Shown here: positions 33,781-46,100 of the stretch, piece after piece
Layout of the letters: the number at the start of each line of letters is the position of its first letter
Position numbering within the stretch: the first letter of the stretch is position 1
Notes under the pieces: generated by a model
Told to the model about the DNA's origin: nothing
Databases searched by the model: none
What the model saw: only the letters and a program-made list of their open reading frames with translations
Position numbers and translations under genes: made by a program
Assembly: GCA_951812925.1 (NCBI GenBank)
Contig: OX638371.1
Span: forward strand, 41,328,101 to 41,392,100
Source: Calliopum simillimum
Lineage: Eukaryota; Arthropoda; Insecta; Diptera; Lauxaniidae
Direction: 5' to 3'
DNA: 64,000 bases

Positions 33781-34625
33781 GGGTAAGGGAGGGAAATATG
33801 GACCACCCATCTTTCTTTTTTAAATAAAACCCAATAAATGAAACAATTTACCTTTATTCTGCTTCACTTTTAGATAAATATCTCATCAGGATAAAGAAAA
33901 AAAATTAAAAAACTGAAAATACTCAAAATGAAGAAAAAAAAGTGTAGTGTAATATGGACCATATAGTCCATTTGGTACAGAAGTTGCATATAAAAATGTC
34001 ACTTCCACATTCGGCACATTTTTCATGACTCCAAGAACGTAAGATTACACATTCAACCCAAAATTCGCCACGTCGATCTTCTGACTAAAGGGTATTACGT
34101 TATATGCATTTTTTATAATTTTTTTCCTTTGTAGTTAACGAATTACATATAATGACCATCAGACTCGTCATGAAAACTGCAACTAGATTCCCCATCTGAA
34201 AAAGATGATAAATACATTTGTTTTTGAGGTTTTTTTCTCTGGTGGTCCATATTACCCGCAGCACGTGTTGGTGAAATAAATGATTTTTTTATCAAAAACT
34301 CTTTTGGTTAATGAACTTATTTGTGCTAATAAATTATAAATGGTATTCACTGACTTTATATAATTAACCATTTATTTAAAAACGCGATGTCTTTAAAGTG
34401 AAATAATGAAATATACTCACTAGAAAAAATTATCACTGATCTTTTTTTTAGAAAAATCAACTTTACAGAAACATGCGACTTCACCGAACGCTAAAATCGC
34501 CCTATTATAAGCTTTAGGTATTAGCGCTAAGTTTGAACATGAATAACGGTAAATCCTATGTATGCAGTGGGAAATAACCGTGTGGTCCATATTACCCACG
34601 TAGTCCATATTTCCCTCCCTTACCC
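33781..34625. mobile_element. 845-bp TA-flanked element (pogo/Tc1-like MITE)
   Basis: Ends GGGTAAGGGAGGGAAATATG and its reverse complement, each flanked by TA. TGGTCCATATTACCC-type motifs recur at about 33950, 34241 and 34581. No transposase. The segment 34395-34500 resembles 59840-59945 in an unrelated MITE. Confidence 0.85.
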
Positions 34626-34627
34626 TA

Positions 34628-35397
34628 GTAATAAAGGGCTTCTTCCTAAACCTCAATTTTACTGCATCGTTCTTGCATGTCATAACGCCGAACAACAATA
34701 TGTTCACAATGAATAGCAATCAGCGCATCTGTAACAAAGTTGTTGCTTTTGATTAATTTTGCATTTAAGTCAAAAATTTCCTAAAATTATCCAATATTTT
34801 GTGCATGAACATGCTGTTGCAATACAAAGCAACTGACTATTAGGAAGACGGCCAAACTATTCGATGTGCAACTCATAGCCGTGTTTCGGCTGACAAAGTG
34901 GAAACGATTAACTTGCAAACATAGCGAGTACACTTACTCGTTATATTTATTTTCATCTTTTAGTTTATTTTCTTAATTTAATAAGTGCGTAGAACCAAAT
35001 TAAATTAAACCGAAATATAGATAAAAGATTAATAAAACAGAAGAGAGTTTGAAATAATATACTTACATCATTTTAGCAGCGAGAGATTGGTCCAAAGTAA
35101 TTTTGGTGATGAAGTTCTAGCCAAGTTTCCAGAATTGCAGTGCCCATAGCTTGTTATTTTATTTCTAGCCCTTAGGAAAACCTCTTTTTTTATAAGACGA
35201 GCTTTATATAGTACTTCCAAATGAGTGCTTCAACTCTACTTCCACGGAAGCTTATTTCATGTGCTTCTGACATGCTGTGTTAAAAAATACATACATTGAG
35301 AATGACGTTTGAAGCAGGTTCATGCTCCCCTGGAAGCGCAACAGAAGTAGATTCAAAGAACTAGCGTTTCCCGTTGCGGTAATGTAATCCAATTACA
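34628..35397. other. Unassigned AT-rich DNA
   Basis: No coding or repeat signal recognised. Confidence 0.3.
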
Positions 35398-35757
35398 TAA
35401 AACTAGTAAGGGTGTAACCTTTGGCCTGGCCAAACATTAAATACCGTAAACTGCAGTATTTTTAAAATTTTGCTTGTCCGAGTTCACTCAGTTTTTGCTC
35501 AGAGCTTGCATTTGTTGTTCCTAGTGTCTGAGTGAAATTTGGTAAGATTATCTCAAAAAACGTTTTCAGTACAGAGTTACTACGTCTTTTGTAGACCACC
35601 CCCGGCGCAGCAGAGCTGAAACAGGTAACCCCGTTGTGGTTAGGTAATAGTTTCATATATAAAATTTGGTCCCTGACCAAACACATGCCACGCCTCCTCC
35701 TCTGCGTTGCAAACGGAAGAGCAAAGTGAGTATAACCTGGGTGTAGGGTATAATCAC
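35398..35757 (-). mobile_element. Helitron/DINE-1-like element, short copy
   Basis: Shares both ends with the 8.8-kb copy (CTAGTAAGGGTGTAA and GGGTGTAGGGTATAAT), with the same CTAG|T junction on the minus strand, but the interior is deleted and replaced by an unrelated ~130 bp (AGACCACCCCCGGCGCAGCA). Internal deletion derivative. Confidence 0.7.
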
Positions 35758-36083
35758 AATAACAATTCAAATGTCGTTTCCTATAAAAAAAAAACCAAAA
35801 TTTCGCAAGCCAGGCGTAAAATGATCACCAAGCTGTTTTAAAGGGCATAGTCGGATTTTCAAAAAAGACCGGTAAACTGAAGTTGCTCCATCAGATGAAC
35901 ATAGTTAAAACTGCAAAATGCAAGGAATTGATTCCTCACGACCCCGATTGATTCTATATTCAATTCGCTGTCTATCGCAGTCCAAATTGAGTTGGTTCGA
36001 TTACAAAAAAACAAGAGATCACCTTGTGCTTGAAATTTGACCACTTAAAATAAACCACGCAACGGATGGAGTTGGCTTCATCG
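35758..36083. other. Unassigned DNA
   Basis: No recognised feature; flank of the foldback element. Confidence 0.3.
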
Positions 36084-38075
36084 TTCCTTAAAACGTGTAA
36101 AGGTCTAGAAAACCTCGTAATATTTTGCGACCTTAGAACAACAGAGTTCTAACTGACATTTTTTAAAAATTGAGTTATATATTGCTACGTACTAAAAAGA
36201 CCACTCTATTTCGATTACCGCTACTCAAATATTTCTATCTCTTATGGTTTCTCAGATAATTAATGAAATTGGGATACACAAAGTTCTATATCGATACCTT
36301 AGGGCGCTATAGTCCTATCTCCACTTTTTAGATTTTTGCAGTTATGGTATCTTACTGGGCTTCTTTATCGTCTGGAAAACTGTGGGTTGTCAAAATACCA
36401 CTAAAACACCAAAATATTCGAAAATTAAAAAAATCCTATATCCAAACTGTAATTTTTTGAAGAGCGGGACTGTGCTATCTCCACTGAAAATTCAAATAAG
36501 TCACATTATTAAAATTTTTTTTTCGTGTTTTCTTCGCGTTTTATGACTTTTTACGACATTTTAGAGAACAAATTTTGTTACACCCAAGCTTTCCCAAGGG
36601 GGACATTGTATGTCGGAACCAAAAATTAATAAAAAAAAAGAAAAAAATTTCGTTTTTTCTTCTTTTATAAGCGTTTCATGACTTTTGACGACATTTTAGT
36701 GGAAAAATTTCATAAAATTTACTAAATGTGTCGTTTATTTTAATAGTAGCACAATTCTATATAAGGGCAAAAGTAATGACATACTATAAATTGGCTGGGA
36801 TTTCGGTAGAAATTAATAAAATTGGTTAAAAATATTAAATTATTTTAAAATATATTATAGGTAAAAATATTGCATGTATCGTTATATCAAAATAGCAGCC
36901 AATTCTAAATAACCACTGTTTGAAATCTTCTTTTTGCATTTCCCAACAATTGGAAAAATGGAGATAGGACTATAGCGCTCTAAGGTATCGATATACACAT
37001 TTTAAAATAAAATTTATGTATTTCACAAAAATCTAACTGTAAGATTTTTTTTTTTTCAGTTATAACTTTGTGAAGTATCCTAGAGCAGGCAAATTAGATA
37101 AAATCATGTAATTTTATTGAAAAAGTACCGATCTTGTGCCCACATGACTTATTTCGCTAGTAATTGCACTTAGAAAAAAGTAATACTTTAGATTTATGCA
37201 GTTTTAAAAAAAGGTAAAAAAACGGTTTTTGAAAAATTTAACAATTCGAAACATAGATAGTATGAATAATAGCTGAATCGGAATCTGGTGACATGGTCGC
37301 TATATCTTATATGTTTTCCAAGATAACCTGCCCCAACTGTTCAAAAATGTTCAAAAACATGATTTTTAAGGTTGTACAGAAGACGTATGAAATTGTTTTG
37401 CTCTTTTCTATTGAATGCAGCATTAAGTTCTGTTCTTTGTCTTCAAAATGAGCTTTCATGTATCATTTAAAGCGAGCATAACTTTTTAAAGAAAAATCAC
37501 ACCAGCCGAGTTTGTAGCACAGTTTGAAGATAAAGAACAGTACTTAATGCTGCATTCAATAGAAGTGAGCAAAACAATTTCGTGCGTCTTCTGTACAACC
37601 TTAAAAATCAAGTTTTTGAAAATTTTTGAACAGTTGTGATGGAATATCTCGGAAACCATATAAGATATAGCGACTCTGGTGTTAAAGTTTTAAAAAACCG
37701 TTTTCGACCTTTTTTAAAAAACTGCATGAATCTAAAGAATTAATTTTTTATAAGTCCTATCTGAAAAGAAAAAAAAAAATCTTACAGAAACACAAAGTTC
37801 TACCTAGTAGTTAGAACTTTGTTTCCCAATTTTATGCACCTTATCGTTTAGTAACAAAGTTCTATCGATTTTTTAAACATAAGTTCCTTATTAACTAGAC
37901 AATATATTTTAATATATTTAGTATCAATGAAATCCCCGCAACAACCAAATGCTTGTAATATAAATAACATTGTGATTAAAATCAATTCATTAAAGTCATA
38001 CGATACAAAATATTCAAAAGATTTCTCAAAAATGATGTGTGTGTAGATAGAACTCTGTTGTTCACGACGTTTTAA
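36084..38075. mobile_element. Foldback element interrupted by a MITE and abutting a hAT
   Basis: Ends TTCCTTAAAACGT and ACGTTTTAAGGAA. The arms also share ACAACAGAGTTCT/AGAACTCTGTTGT, AATTGGGA..CAAAGTTCTA and a long inner pair (CAGAAGACG, GAATGCAGCATTAAG, TAAAGA...GAACAG) with its centre near 37480. MITE copy 2 sits within the left arm. The right end lies at the target site of the hAT at 38084. Confidence 0.75.
36291..36991. mobile_element. TCGATACCTTAGAGCGC MITE, copy 2
   Basis: Same ends as copy 1 (9595-10052), TA-flanked, opposite orientation: the phrase CCAACAATTGGAAAAATGGA near its right end is the reverse complement of copy 1's left end. It is 243 bp longer, with internal sequence (GGGGGACATTGTATGTCGGA) absent from copy 1. 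Confidence 0.82.
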
Positions 38076-38169
38076 GGAATACCTACGGTGACCATTTATT
38101 TAAAACTAAAGGACGTAGAAAGTTATTTCATCAAATTCAAAATTTATGGGCAATTTTCTAAGTACTTTT

Positions 38170-38896
38170 TTTTAGCAATTTAAATTTTGTATCCGGGTAT
38201 GAGACACCTAGAAAAATGCAATGAAAATCAAAAAATATGAAATAAAAACCCCTTGACTGTGTGTTAGCACAAACTTTTATTCATTTTTCGTTACATTAAT
38301 ATTGATATTTGATAGTTGCACTAGATTTTGGCTAGAAATAAAAAATGTCCATATCGTTACAAATTTTGTATCCGGGTATGAGACACCTGTAAAAATGCAA
38401 TTTAAATTAGAAAATACGAAATAAAAACACCATAACTGTACATAAACACATGCATCATTACATACATGTCGATATTTGACGGTTGTGTATCATACCCGGA
38501 TAAATGATGTGTCTCATACCCGAATACATGACACTTTTTAAGAAAAGCTTAAAAGTAATGTTTTAACCATTTATATTTGCACAAACCCAAATCGTATCAC
38601 AAAGTAAATATAAAACCCTAAACGCTAACGCATGACACTTCCCATTTCCATTTGATTAAATCCAAAATATAACACTTTGAAACAGATCATAAAAAACTTT
38701 TTACAGTCGAGTTGCGACCTGAGGTGTATAACTTAAATAAGCAATAGATCTTTTCACTTCGGTGTTGGCTTAAAAACTTGGTCATAGTCAGAGGATAGTT
38801 CGACAGTAGTCAGATTGGCAATATTAATTTTGCATCATAGAAAAAATCGACTGTCTCATACCCGGAGGTGTCGCATATCCGGATACATTCCCCTAT
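38170..38896. mobile_element. Nested repeat with GTATCCGGGTATGAGACACC motifs
   Basis: GTATCCGGGTATGAGACACC occurs at about 38190 and 38368 (a ~177-bp tandem unit), with inverted copies GTCTCATACCCG near 38512 and 38850. The right end reads GGATACATTCCCCTA. The left end is not well defined. Probably a pogo/Tc1-like MITE by its CCCTA end. Confidence 0.5.
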
Positions 38897-38934
38897 TTAT
38901 TTGTGATCGTATTTCAATGTATATGTATACATTA

Positions 38935-39437
38935 AGCGTTGAACAGAATGATGAAGCTGTAGTATGCCGCTGTAGTACAAAATGTAGTGTAGCAGACGAT
39001 GAAGCGCTTCGAGAATTTCTATGAACAGAATAGCGAAGTTTGCTGCTTATGGAATAGAGTTGCCAATCTTATTTCGTTATAAAATTTGCATAAATTTTTG
39101 AATGACTTTAACTTTTAAAACTTGAAATTATTTTCACAATTTTATTTGATGCTCTTTTTTATGAAATTTTTATGAATTTTGCGCTGAATTAACTTTTAAA
39201 TCATTAAATATTTTTTTCAAATTTATTTTCATCAATTCGGTAACATTGTTCTTCTGTCAAAAAGCATGCAGCAAGCGACAAAGTTGAAAAGTTCGAACTT
39301 TGTACTACGCCGCAAGCTTCAGCTACAGCGTTAACTTCACATTGTGTTGACGCGTATTAAAATATGTGTAGTCTACTTTTGACAGTTCGTCGCTTACTTC
39401 GTACTTCAAGCTTCAGCTACACATTCTGTTTCAGCAG
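38935..39437. mobile_element. 503-bp Harbinger-like MITE inside the hAT
   Basis: Flanked by TTA (38932-38934 and 39438-39440); imperfect inverted ends share AACAGAATG. The paralogous hAT at 58968 has the uninterrupted site GCATTAGTGTTGGCC, confirming insertion with a 3-bp TTA duplication. Confidence 0.7.
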
Positions 39438-40441
39438 TTAGTGTGAGCCAAATTTTCCCACGACCAACCGTCTACCGAAAAGGTATCTACATACAGAATA
39501 TTTTTCCAATAAACCATAGGTCTAAGATCAATATCAAGCTCCCGCTTTTAACGAGAAGTTTTTTGTATCATGCCATACATATATCAATCATTGGTTTTAT
39601 CAGCTTTCTGAATCTTTTTTATCATGAACGATTTTTAATATTCAGGCCGAGTTTTGAACAGGTTTTCTTGAAAAGTGGTCGAAAATTTTTGAAAAATTTT
39701 GTTGAAATCAGACTTTCTGATCAAAAAATTAAAGCCAGCAATTCTTTTAATTGAAATCGCTTTATTTGGATGATGAATTTGGACATTTGTTATAAAACAC
39801 CAAATAAAGATATCAATCAAAAAATTGCTGTTTGAATTTATTATCATATTTCAAAATTCATTCAAGATAAAAACAGATTCAGAAAGTTGACAAAACCAAT
39901 GATATTAATTTTCTTTTAAGATGATACTACAACAGTGTTTTCTAAACAAGGTATCTTTTTAATATAAAAATGTCGTAGAACAATCTTCACGTTAAAAATC
40001 GGGGGCTCGATATTCATTTTAGACCAATGATTTACTGGCAAAATTTTCTTAGAATTTTCCGTAGATTACTTTTCCGTTAAACGCTTTGTCATATCTTTTC
40101 CATCCGAACAATTTGGCTCACACTAATATAGATTTGAGATCATTAGAGCAAATTATCATTAGAGTAAACGCTGTTATCGACACCTCTTTTTTCATTTCAA
40201 ATTTGTGTTTGTATGCAATATTTATATTCACGTTGGCAATACTATTTCGATTTTGCTAGTTTTTTTATTTAATTTTTTGGTGGAAACCGCTTTACAAAAC
40301 AATTTTGCGAAATACAGAACAAATACAGAACACTTTCTGAAATACAGAACATTTCTATGTTTAAAAAATTATACAGAACAGAGGCCTCAAATACAGAACT
40401 GTTCTGTATAATACAGTACGGTTGGTCACCGTAGGAATACC

Positions 40442-42150
40442 CCAATTGTATGTCCTAGGGCGAAAACGCTTACCTCTGCTTAACAAAAAAGAGCTTTGCA
40501 GAGCTTTAAGCATTGTTTTTAATAATAAAAAATTTTAAAAATAAATTGTCCCGTATCTAACCCTCAAATACTCAAAAATACGTAGATACTTAACCTTCTA
40601 TCATATCAGCTGCGGAACTTACTTACTTACTTACGTTGCTTATATGCGTGAAATTTGCGTTTGAAATCAAACTATTTATCAGCTTTGGAAGTGACACAAA
40701 ATGATAATTATTTTTCACTCACCACAAATAAAAATTTTGTTCAAGACACTTTTTTCACTTTGTAAACCAGAATCGTTTCAATCGATGAAGTGAAATGATT
40801 CGGTGAAAATGAAAGTGATAAATGTTTTTACACTTCACAGTTTTACTGAATCAGAATCGACCCATGGTCTATATAAAGTCTTTTCAATGGAGAAAAGTGC
40901 GTGGTACCTTCATTTCAAAACGATGTAATATCACGTAATAATAAGATGAGAGGAGGCCAAAGATAACAAAACTGAAAGTTGAATGCCTACTCATAAATTC
41001 CATAAAATTAAAAAAATAAGTATTTTCTCAACAAATTTGTCATTATGATGTAAGATTTGTTTAATAGAAATTTTTTTTTTTATTTTAAATCTTACATTCT
41101 TGTAACAAAATGTTTTCCCTTGTTGATACCATAATGACCACAAATGCACCATAGGTTTTAGTTCTTTATTGTCGTAAGATGAATGACCGTATTTGTAAAA
41201 ACCAACGACTGTAACAAGAACATCAAGTTATTTTGAAATAGTTTGCGTAGCAGAGAGTGTTTGCTTTAGGTAAGTTATAAATTTGTACATAACCAAGCAT
41301 TCCCTAAAATTTTGCGTTTTTCATCTTGTCATCCTTTTACCAATGTATGTAGGTAGCTTGCTCTATTTATAAATGGTGAAACTGACTTAGCCTTATTTTA
41401 CAAGGGTAAAATAATTAATTGTTTGGTTTAAATATTTGTGACGGTCTAGAAATTATATAACACCCAAGACAATTGGTTGGTAATCTATACACATTTATAA
41501 ATTTGCTGAAATGTATTTGTTGTATTTTTTAACAATCAGATTCCGGCACGTTTGAAATAAGTTATGTTGAAATATTTTTTCCTTTTTGGATAGAGCCGAC
41601 TATGCCACTACAAAATGAAAACGAACAGACGCGAAGGCGATGAAAAAAAGTTTAATACGCTATTTCTTATATCGGAAACAAACGAGAAACCACGTCTTCC
41701 GCCACAGAATCCATTTCATTTGATTTGATATAATTCGTTACCTTTGTTTTGTCTACAATACATGATTTTTGAATAGATGCTTTCCAGGACTTCTACCACT
41801 TATTTGAATTTGAAAATCTGGGTGGATGAATTCCCGAAGTAAACATATTGACATCAAAGTTCATAATGTATGCGAAGTTTCTAATAATAATCAAATTGAT
41901 TTGAAATACTTCCAATCATGTCAAAGCGGTGCAGATATCTTGACAATGGTGTTACCCAAAATCCAGACCAAAGAAATTTCCACCAAACTTTGTCTTATCT
42001 AATGTAACATTTTATGCTGATGTTTTTATTAAGAGTATTGTTGGAAATTGTACTTTATATTGAAAACTTGTTTAACTTAAACATAAGTTGGTTGTTTTTC
42101 AATTTTGTATGTACTACAAATATTTGTATTGAAAATTTTTTCATTCACTT
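40442..42150. other. Unassigned AT-rich DNA
   Basis: Contains (ACTT)n at 40619-40635. No element ends or protein similarity seen. The left end of the pogo-like element may lie here but I could not find a match to its right end. Confidence 0.3.
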
Positions 42151-42201
42151 TTGAATATTCGAATAGATCTGTCCTTAAATTTCTTAACAATATTTTTAAA
42201 T

Positions 42202-43482
42202 ATGGTTCGCAATTATAAAACAAAGACACACCGTCGCGAGATTAATGAAGAGAAAGTTAAATCCGCTATTTCTGACATCAAAAATAAACAAGAAATCCCG
42301 ACTTCCGCCGCTAAAAAGTATGGAGTGAATCGTACAACATTGCTTATGCAAATGAAAAAATTGGACCTTTTGCAAGAATTTCCAAACTCCAGTGACGATA
42401 GCGGCTGCAACAACAGCTTTTCTTTTCAATAGAAATATTCTGCACGTCAAGTCTTGACCAAGCCTCAAGAAACGAATTTGGTTGGATATATTCAGAAATA
42501 CTCTTTCTACGCGTACAGCTTATCAAACGATACTTTAAAAGTTTTTGTGTAGGATTATGCAAAAGCTAACAACTTAGCTTTTCCAATAAGTTGGAAAGTT
42601 AAAAAAAAGCGGGCGACAATAGGCTGAATGGTTTTTTTAAAACGAAATCCAAATATGAAGTTACGAAAGCCCGAAAAAGTGAGCTTAGCCAGACTAAGAG
42701 GCTTTACAAAATCGAAGGTTGATGAATATTCGTTTGAGCCTAAGGACATTTATAACTTAGATGAAACAGGTGTAAAAAATCTGGATGGATGATTTCCGAA
42801 CTCTTCATTGAACTGCTGAAATATATACAGTACTCTACCAATTGCACCAAAGGACTACCACTATTGATCCTCCTTGACAACCACTCGTCACATTGCAGTC
42901 TTCAAAGTATTGACTATTGCCGAGATAATGGTATCATTTTATTATCATTTCCACCACACACCTCCCATCGCTTACAGCCATTGGATGCCTCAGTCTTCGG
43001 CCCGTTCAAACTGTTTTGTAGGATGGTCTTAAACGATTTTCTCACCACTAACCATGGAAACCAAATTTCAATATATGATATCACCAAACTGACAAACCAT
43101 CCTTTTCAAATGGCTGTTTCATCAAAACATATTTTAAGCGGCTTTCAGGCAGCAGTGATAAGTCCTTTAAACTCCCAGATATTTGGAGAAGAAGAATATT
43201 TAGTGGAGAGCTTAGTAGAAGATGAAAGTTTACCAACTATTTTGAGTATTCATGTTGATACTCCTCCAAATTCACTGTCAAATGTTAATTCATCACAATC
43301 TGTTACGCCTGACGCCCATACAGCGCCTGACCACACCAAATACAACACCTACTGGTGTAGCTTCGCGAATTTTAACAAGCTCCGCGGAAAAGCGTCGAGC
43401 AGAAGAATCTGAAACCAAAAAAAAATCACAAAATGCTAAAAACGCCCTGAAGTATTCAAACAAAAGAGTAAAAAAGCCGTAA
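42202..43482 (+). pseudogene. pogo-like transposase A (core deleted)
   Basis: Start ATG at 42202. Psq-type HTH (HRREINEEKVKSAISDIK, SAAKKYGVNRTTL), a degenerate CENP-B-type region with stops (42440-42720), then YNLDETGV (first Asp). Immediately after, the frame jumps to SGWMISELF: about 100 codons normally between these blocks are missing. The second Asp is kept in LLDNHSSH, followed by LLSFPPHTSHRLQPLDASVF. The tail ends with SRILTSSAEKRRAEES after a frameshift near 43340. A right end ACTGGGG/CCCAGTCTTCCCTA is at about 43718-43732. Confidence 0.82.
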
Positions 43483-43740
43483 AACAAAGCATACAAAAAG
43501 AAGCGCCGATTCGTACCAAGGCCTTGGTAGGGCAATGGCACATTTGTAAAATGACTTTTTTTGAAAAAATTTAAAAAAGGATTCTGAATGCAGTTTTTTG
43601 AATTTTTTTTTTCTTGGTTTTAATCTTGAATAATCAATGTTTCAGAAACAGTAAAGAGTATTAAGGTCGTGCAGTAATTTTCAAAGATACAGGTCTTTGA
43701 AAATTTAGTGTCAAATGTGCCCCAGTCTTCCCTACATTTT

Positions 43741-44884
43741 ATTTTATTTTAACGTGTTTAGTAATACCAACTTCGGTTACCAGAGGTTTATACATAACAC
43801 TGCACACCGTAAATGAAGCGACTTATAAACAGCCTAAAGTGTGGCAAATTTTTGAAAAGTATTGCAAACGCAGAAAGCTCTCAGGTTGTTTAAATGAGTA
43901 GAGTTTTGGTCATTCCTAACGCAACAATGTTACTTTCACCATGATGATGAACTTAATCATTATATTTTTCAATATTTTTCTTTAAACCTAAACCTAGAGA
44001 AAGTACTTAGTTCACATAACTTTATTTGACCTTGAAAGGCAATAAAATTAAAGCTTCAGTCCAATAGTTTGACGAATAGCTCTAATCAACTTTTTCCGGA
44101 ATTGGCTAAACGACGTTTCTGTACGAACTGCAAGAGGCGAGGATTCGGTGCTTTGTAATCCTTCAGTATCTTGGCTTTCCATTATGACTAGAGCTAGAAT
44201 TCACGATAAAGCTAAACATTTTATTATTTTGAAGAAAGACCATAACGATTTGCTCTTTGGCATGGGAATATTTTTCCCAAACTTTTTAAAGACGTAAGAA
44301 TTTGGTACGCCCTAAAATTGTCTAACAGTCGTTTGTAGCTCATATAAAGGGTAGTCTACTTTTGTTCAAATGATTTTGGCGGATGGCATGTGCACAAATT
44401 AAATTAATATACGTTAAAACTTAGTTGGGATGGGATATATGTAGATTGGTTGTTAATGAATTTTACCAGTTGTAGATTTGTTAATAATGATAAATTCTAT
44501 TCATGTAGTTGTTTTATATTCATGTATATTTTTAAGATTTTATATTTTATAGGATAATTTTATACAATTTATTTGATACAATATGTTGTTAACAATCTGC
44601 AAAATTGAATGATATTTGATTTTTAGAAAACTCATTTTTGAAATTTGAAAATAAAAATACTTTGATCAACAATCATAAGGTGAAAGGATAACAAGTAAAT
44701 GTAAGCACTACATATATGTTTATACCATACATGATCATGCCAGTAATCATTTTAACCATGGTGTTGCCAATTATTCTTCAACACAGAAAAAAATTATCGG
44801 TCAGTTTGGCCGAATTAAACGTCAACCTGTAGTAACGGTCAAATTGACTTGAAGTTCGAAAAATTACTTGGAAATAGTTCTGTA
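43741..44884. other. Unassigned DNA
   Basis: A short plus stretch at 44080-44160 reads FPELAKRRFCTNCKRRGF, a possible cysteine-containing remnant, but too short to assign. Confidence 0.3.
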
Positions 44885-45090
44885 TAGTATCTGTTGGAAT
44901 TTTTTAGAGACAATCCTGACAGGTCTACTATAGTATTGAGAATATTTCTTTAGAGACTCAATAACCTCTTTAGTACTCGTAGATTTAGCTGGATATAACT
45001 TGGCATATTTTGTAAAAGCGTCAATGAATGTAAGGAAATATTTCCTTTTCGACTTAAACGAGGGTAAAGGTCCTAAATGTGGGACTTTCA
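44885..45090 (-). pseudogene. Integrase core fragment
   Basis: Minus frame reads PHLGPLPSFKSKRKYFLTFI, DAFTKYAKLYPAKSTSTKEV and RPVRIVS, the first half of a retrotransposon-type integrase core (cf. H-x-D-H-x-G-P...V-D-x-F-T-K). The first catalytic Asp position reads PH, so it is lost, and the frame dissolves before the second Asp. It lies directly downstream of the DUF7869 fragment on the same strand. Confidence 0.7.
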
Positions 45091-45540
45091 GAATCTATTC
45101 ATTTCATCAGTCTTTTCCGTTTTTCTATGATAGCTTAGTCTCTGTCACATGACATAATGCTGTGACCAATTACCAGAAAAGTAAACTCAATTGTTTTAAA
45201 AACACCATGAAGATTTCTTTTTTGTGTTATTCCAAAGCTTAAAACTTTGTACAAATAAGATGCAACTTCATTTCGTCCTCGACCACTTACACACTCGTGG
45301 TACATGCACATGTAACCTTGATTATTATCGGACACGTGAATACCCATATACGAGTAATTACAAGACAGTTGGCTTAGATAAAACATATCTGAGTGTGTAA
45401 GTGTGGGAACGAACATAACCTCTTCCATATCAAACGATGTCAGCATGTTCACCTGCCCAGGAGCAGTGGCATTCTTATCTGTGATTTCATGCATTCTAAG
45501 GACTTTTCAACTTTTTGGTGATGAATCTTAAGTAGAGGTT
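45091..45540 (-). pseudogene. DUF7869-type transposon protein fragment
   Basis: Minus frame 45494-45135 reads TSFDMEEVMFVPTLTHSDMF, YLSQLSCNYSYMGIH, MYHECVSGRGRNEVASYLYK and, after a deletion, TIEFTFLVIGHSIMSCDRD with AIIEKRKR beyond a stop. This matches a protein class repeated across arthropod genomes and annotated as DUF7869, with an RNase-H-like layout. Its middle (SDxCxGQN block) is missing. Role unproven; a transposase function is suspected. Confidence 0.6.
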
Positions 45541-46100
45541 TTGCTCCAACACTGTTACTATTTTTCAGTTTAAGTAGACCCTGATTCTAACTTATCAGTA
45601 TGACTCTTGGCCTGTGGGAACTCAGTTTTAGGAAGTCTTTTCTAAAAATACTTTCATAATTCTTATGTCCTACTGGTGTCCGGGTGCTTTGCCTTAATTG
45701 CATTAAAAAGACAATTAATGTTTAAATCTGAACTTAAATGCTCTTTTTCAGATTTCTTACTTCGATTATGGGACACATCTCTTGGAATGGAGTCAAATGT
45801 TGGTGAATAAGCTAGCGATCGTTTATCGTAAATTTGGCCTACTTATGGTAAGTAACCTCACCCAATTTTTTCTTATTTGTAAGACCATCAACTCTTTTGC
45901 ATGAATGTTTTTTCGACCTACCGGTGGTGGTAATGAAAATGGTGGAGCTATGGCTGATGGTGGTGGAGCAGTGAGCTGAAGGAATCGTTGTATGGGTTTC
46001 AATTGAAGCCAGTAATGGTGGTGGTGGTGCTGATGTTGCAGATAACATTGCAATTTGGTCTCCAAATGATGGTTGATTTTGAGATGCATCTGGTGGTAAA
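45541..46100 (-). other. Probable upstream part of the DUF7869 protein
   Basis: Broken minus frames include Lys/Ser-rich HNRSKKSEKEHLSSDLNI near 45760 and a His/Pro-rich region (45823-46089). They could be the N-terminal half of the same protein; similarity is weak. Confidence 0.3.

Larger units (their letters stand above)
38084..40433. mobile_element. hAT-type element, TACGGTGACC family, copy 1
   Basis: Ends TACGGTGACCA and TTGGTCACCGTA with an exact 8-bp duplication GGAATACC (38076-38083 and 40434-40441), the hAT signature. Subterminal AATACAGAAC repeats cluster at the right end (40310-40410). Two foreign elements interrupt it (38170-38896 and 38935-39437). No intact transposase: frames are short. 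Confidence 0.88.
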
